Positions 6,242 to 7,120 of a stretch of DNA of 7,120 nt are shown here, piece after piece. This stretch comes from an archaeon. GTDB taxonomy: Archaea > Nanobdellota > Nanobdellia > Woesearchaeales > JAGVOV01. The stretch is taken from the NCBI GenBank assembly GCA_020052545.1, contig JAGVOV010000036.1, positions 1 to 7,120 of the forward strand, written 5' to 3'. The notes beneath the pieces were generated by a model. The model saw nothing but the letters and a program-made list of their open reading frames with translations. It searched no databases and was not told the DNA's origin. Each line of letters opens with the position of its first letter. The stretch's first letter is position 1. Made by a program: the position numbers and the translations under genes.

Positions 6242-7120
6242 AGTAGTAAGGCTCGCCGCTCACGTCTTCGCTGCCCTTATCCTGCATCTTCTTGAATCCA
6301 ACGATAAGGCCAATTATCACAAGCAGGACAACAAGCACAATCAGCACCATCTCAAGCGTGTTTGTCACATCGCCTGATGCTGCACTGCCTTTGACAATGT
6401 TTGCCTTCATCGGGATCTGCTGCAGAGTGTCGCTGCCTGACTTAACAGTTACAGAGAATATCTGCTCGCCCAATGTTGCAACCTGAGTCGCGGCGACATA
6501 TACATAGACTGTCGATGTCTGGCCTGGCTGCAGCAACACTGTGTTGCTCGGGCTCACTCTTGTGACTGCCCAGCTGCCTGCATCCACATTGACAGTGAAT
6601 GTCTTTGATGTGCCTGCATTGTTGGTCATGGTTATAGGATAGACGCCGCCTGCAGCCCCGATCTGGACTTCCTGATATGTGGAAGTTGCTGAGATTGCCG
6701 CTGTAGGCAAGTTTCCATTGCCTGTTCCTATCCCTGTCGCTTCAGTGCATGAGCTGTCTTCCACAACATTTATCGATCTCTTGGCTGTGGTAGATTTGTC
6801 TCCATCCTTGAAATAAATGGTTGTAATGACATTGTAAGAGCCTTTCTTTGCGCACAATGGGATCCTCATGAAAAGCTGCTCTGATGTCGTGCTCTGGTCT
6901 TCATCAAGGCTGTCGATATAATCTGTCGCAGAGACTCCAAGGTCTGGGATGGCAACATTAACTTTTATGCCGTCCTCTTTCTTTGTCCCAAGATTCTTGA
7001 CACGGACGCTTGCCACCAAGGCCCTTCCTGCGATGACTTCGTTCTCTGGATTTAGGACAACATCCCTTATCCATACATCATTATTGGTATTTGACATCCT
7101 CAGCTCATAAGTCTGCTCTA
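6240..7120 (-). CDS. CARDB plus NEW3-like surface (S-layer-like) protein with C-terminal membrane anchor (partial, N-terminus outside window)
   Basis: The frame is open to the right edge. The seven codons before the Met at 7097 read EQTYELR with no stop, and that Met has no signal peptide after it, so it is internal and the true start lies beyond 7120. Counting from that Met, residues 8-112 form a CARDB-type domain (DVWIRDVVLNPEN, AGRALVASVRVKN, then a RIPLCAKKGSYNV segment). This resembles the domain found in proteins annotated as putative S-layer proteins in DPANN archaea. After a Gly/Thr-rich linker (119-134), a second beta domain spans 135-236. It carries LLQPGQTSTVYV, the same turn-strand motif as the five repeats in the next gene. 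A membrane helix lies at 248-268, followed by a short charged tail ending EPYY. C82 and C117 may pair. Unlike its neighbours the visible part has no N-X-S/T sequon. Its stop is 9 nt before the next gene, indicating an operon. S-layer identity is inference. Confidence 0.88.
   Translation of the reverse strand, partial: EQTYELRMSNTNNDVWIRDVVLNPENEVIAGRALVASVRVKNLGTKKEDGIKVNVAIPDLGVSATDYIDSLDEDQSTTSEQLFMRIPLCAKKGSYNVITTIYFKDGDKSTTAKRSINVVEDSSCTEATGIGTGNGNLPTAAISATSTYQEVQIGAAGGVYPITMTNNAGTSKTFTVNVDAGSWAVTRVSPSNTVLLQPGQTSTVYVYVAATQVATLGEQIFSVTVKSGSDTLQQIPMKANIVKGSAASGDVTNTLEMVLIVLVVLLVIIGLIVGFKKMQDKGSEDVSGEPYY

Noticed and set aside
1..7120. CRISPR array, tRNA or rRNA gene, insertion sequence, toxin-antitoxin or defence system
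   Set aside because: No regularly spaced repeats, terminal inverted repeats, transposase motifs, cloverleaf-like segments or nuclease motifs were seen. Coding density on one strand is nearly complete and all products are surface proteins.

Overview
The window looks like part of an archaeal genome, most plausibly a small-genome DPANN-type lineage such as a Woesearchaeota, Pacearchaeota or Diapherotrites relative. The phylum cannot be fixed from this window alone. The support is as follows. There is an archaeal-style TATA element with a short leader, and Shine-Dalgarno sequences of the GAGGT type. A T-tract sits directly behind a stop codon. All four genes encode large exported or membrane-anchored beta-sandwich proteins, three of them with an N-terminal signal peptide visible. 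Two of the four are rich in N-X-S/T sequons. One carries a C-terminal module (LPGQAG..GYSR, then a WTKHFT motif, then a thrombospondin type 1-like Cys cluster) that I associate with DPANN surface proteins.

Everything real is on the minus strand, so transcription runs from the right edge to the left edge. From right to left: (1) the C-terminal part of a CARDB plus NEW3-like surface protein with a single C-terminal membrane anchor (6240 to beyond 7120; its start lies outside the window); (2) a 793-residue membrane protein with five NEW3-like Ig domains, five predicted membrane helices and a cadherin-like domain between the last two helices (3849-6230); (3) a 231-bp AT-rich intergenic region with a terminator T-tract (3842-3848), an exact tandem 12-mer (3797-3820), a TATA-like palindrome (3689-3698) and three imperfect 9-mers in the predicted leader (3643-3669); (4) a 1060-residue surface protein with two FIVAR repeats, two HFT-type beta modules, a poly-Gly linker, a TSP1-like domain and a C-terminal anchor (435-3617); (5) the N-terminal 142 residues of a secreted protein with a Cna-B/carboxypeptidase-regulatory-like domain, running off the left edge (1-428).

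The genes fall into two transcription units. Each contains a tight pair in which the downstream gene's ribosome binding site overlaps the upstream gene's stop codon, so translational coupling is likely. I infer a cell-surface or adhesion locus, because every recognisable domain (CARDB, NEW3-like, cadherin-like, FIVAR, TSP1-like, Cna-B-like) is an extracellular structural or binding module. No enzyme, nucleic-acid-handling protein, mobile element, CRISPR array or structural RNA gene is visible. The most unusual item is the 793-residue protein, because of its topology and its opposing gradients of cysteines and glycosylation sequons.
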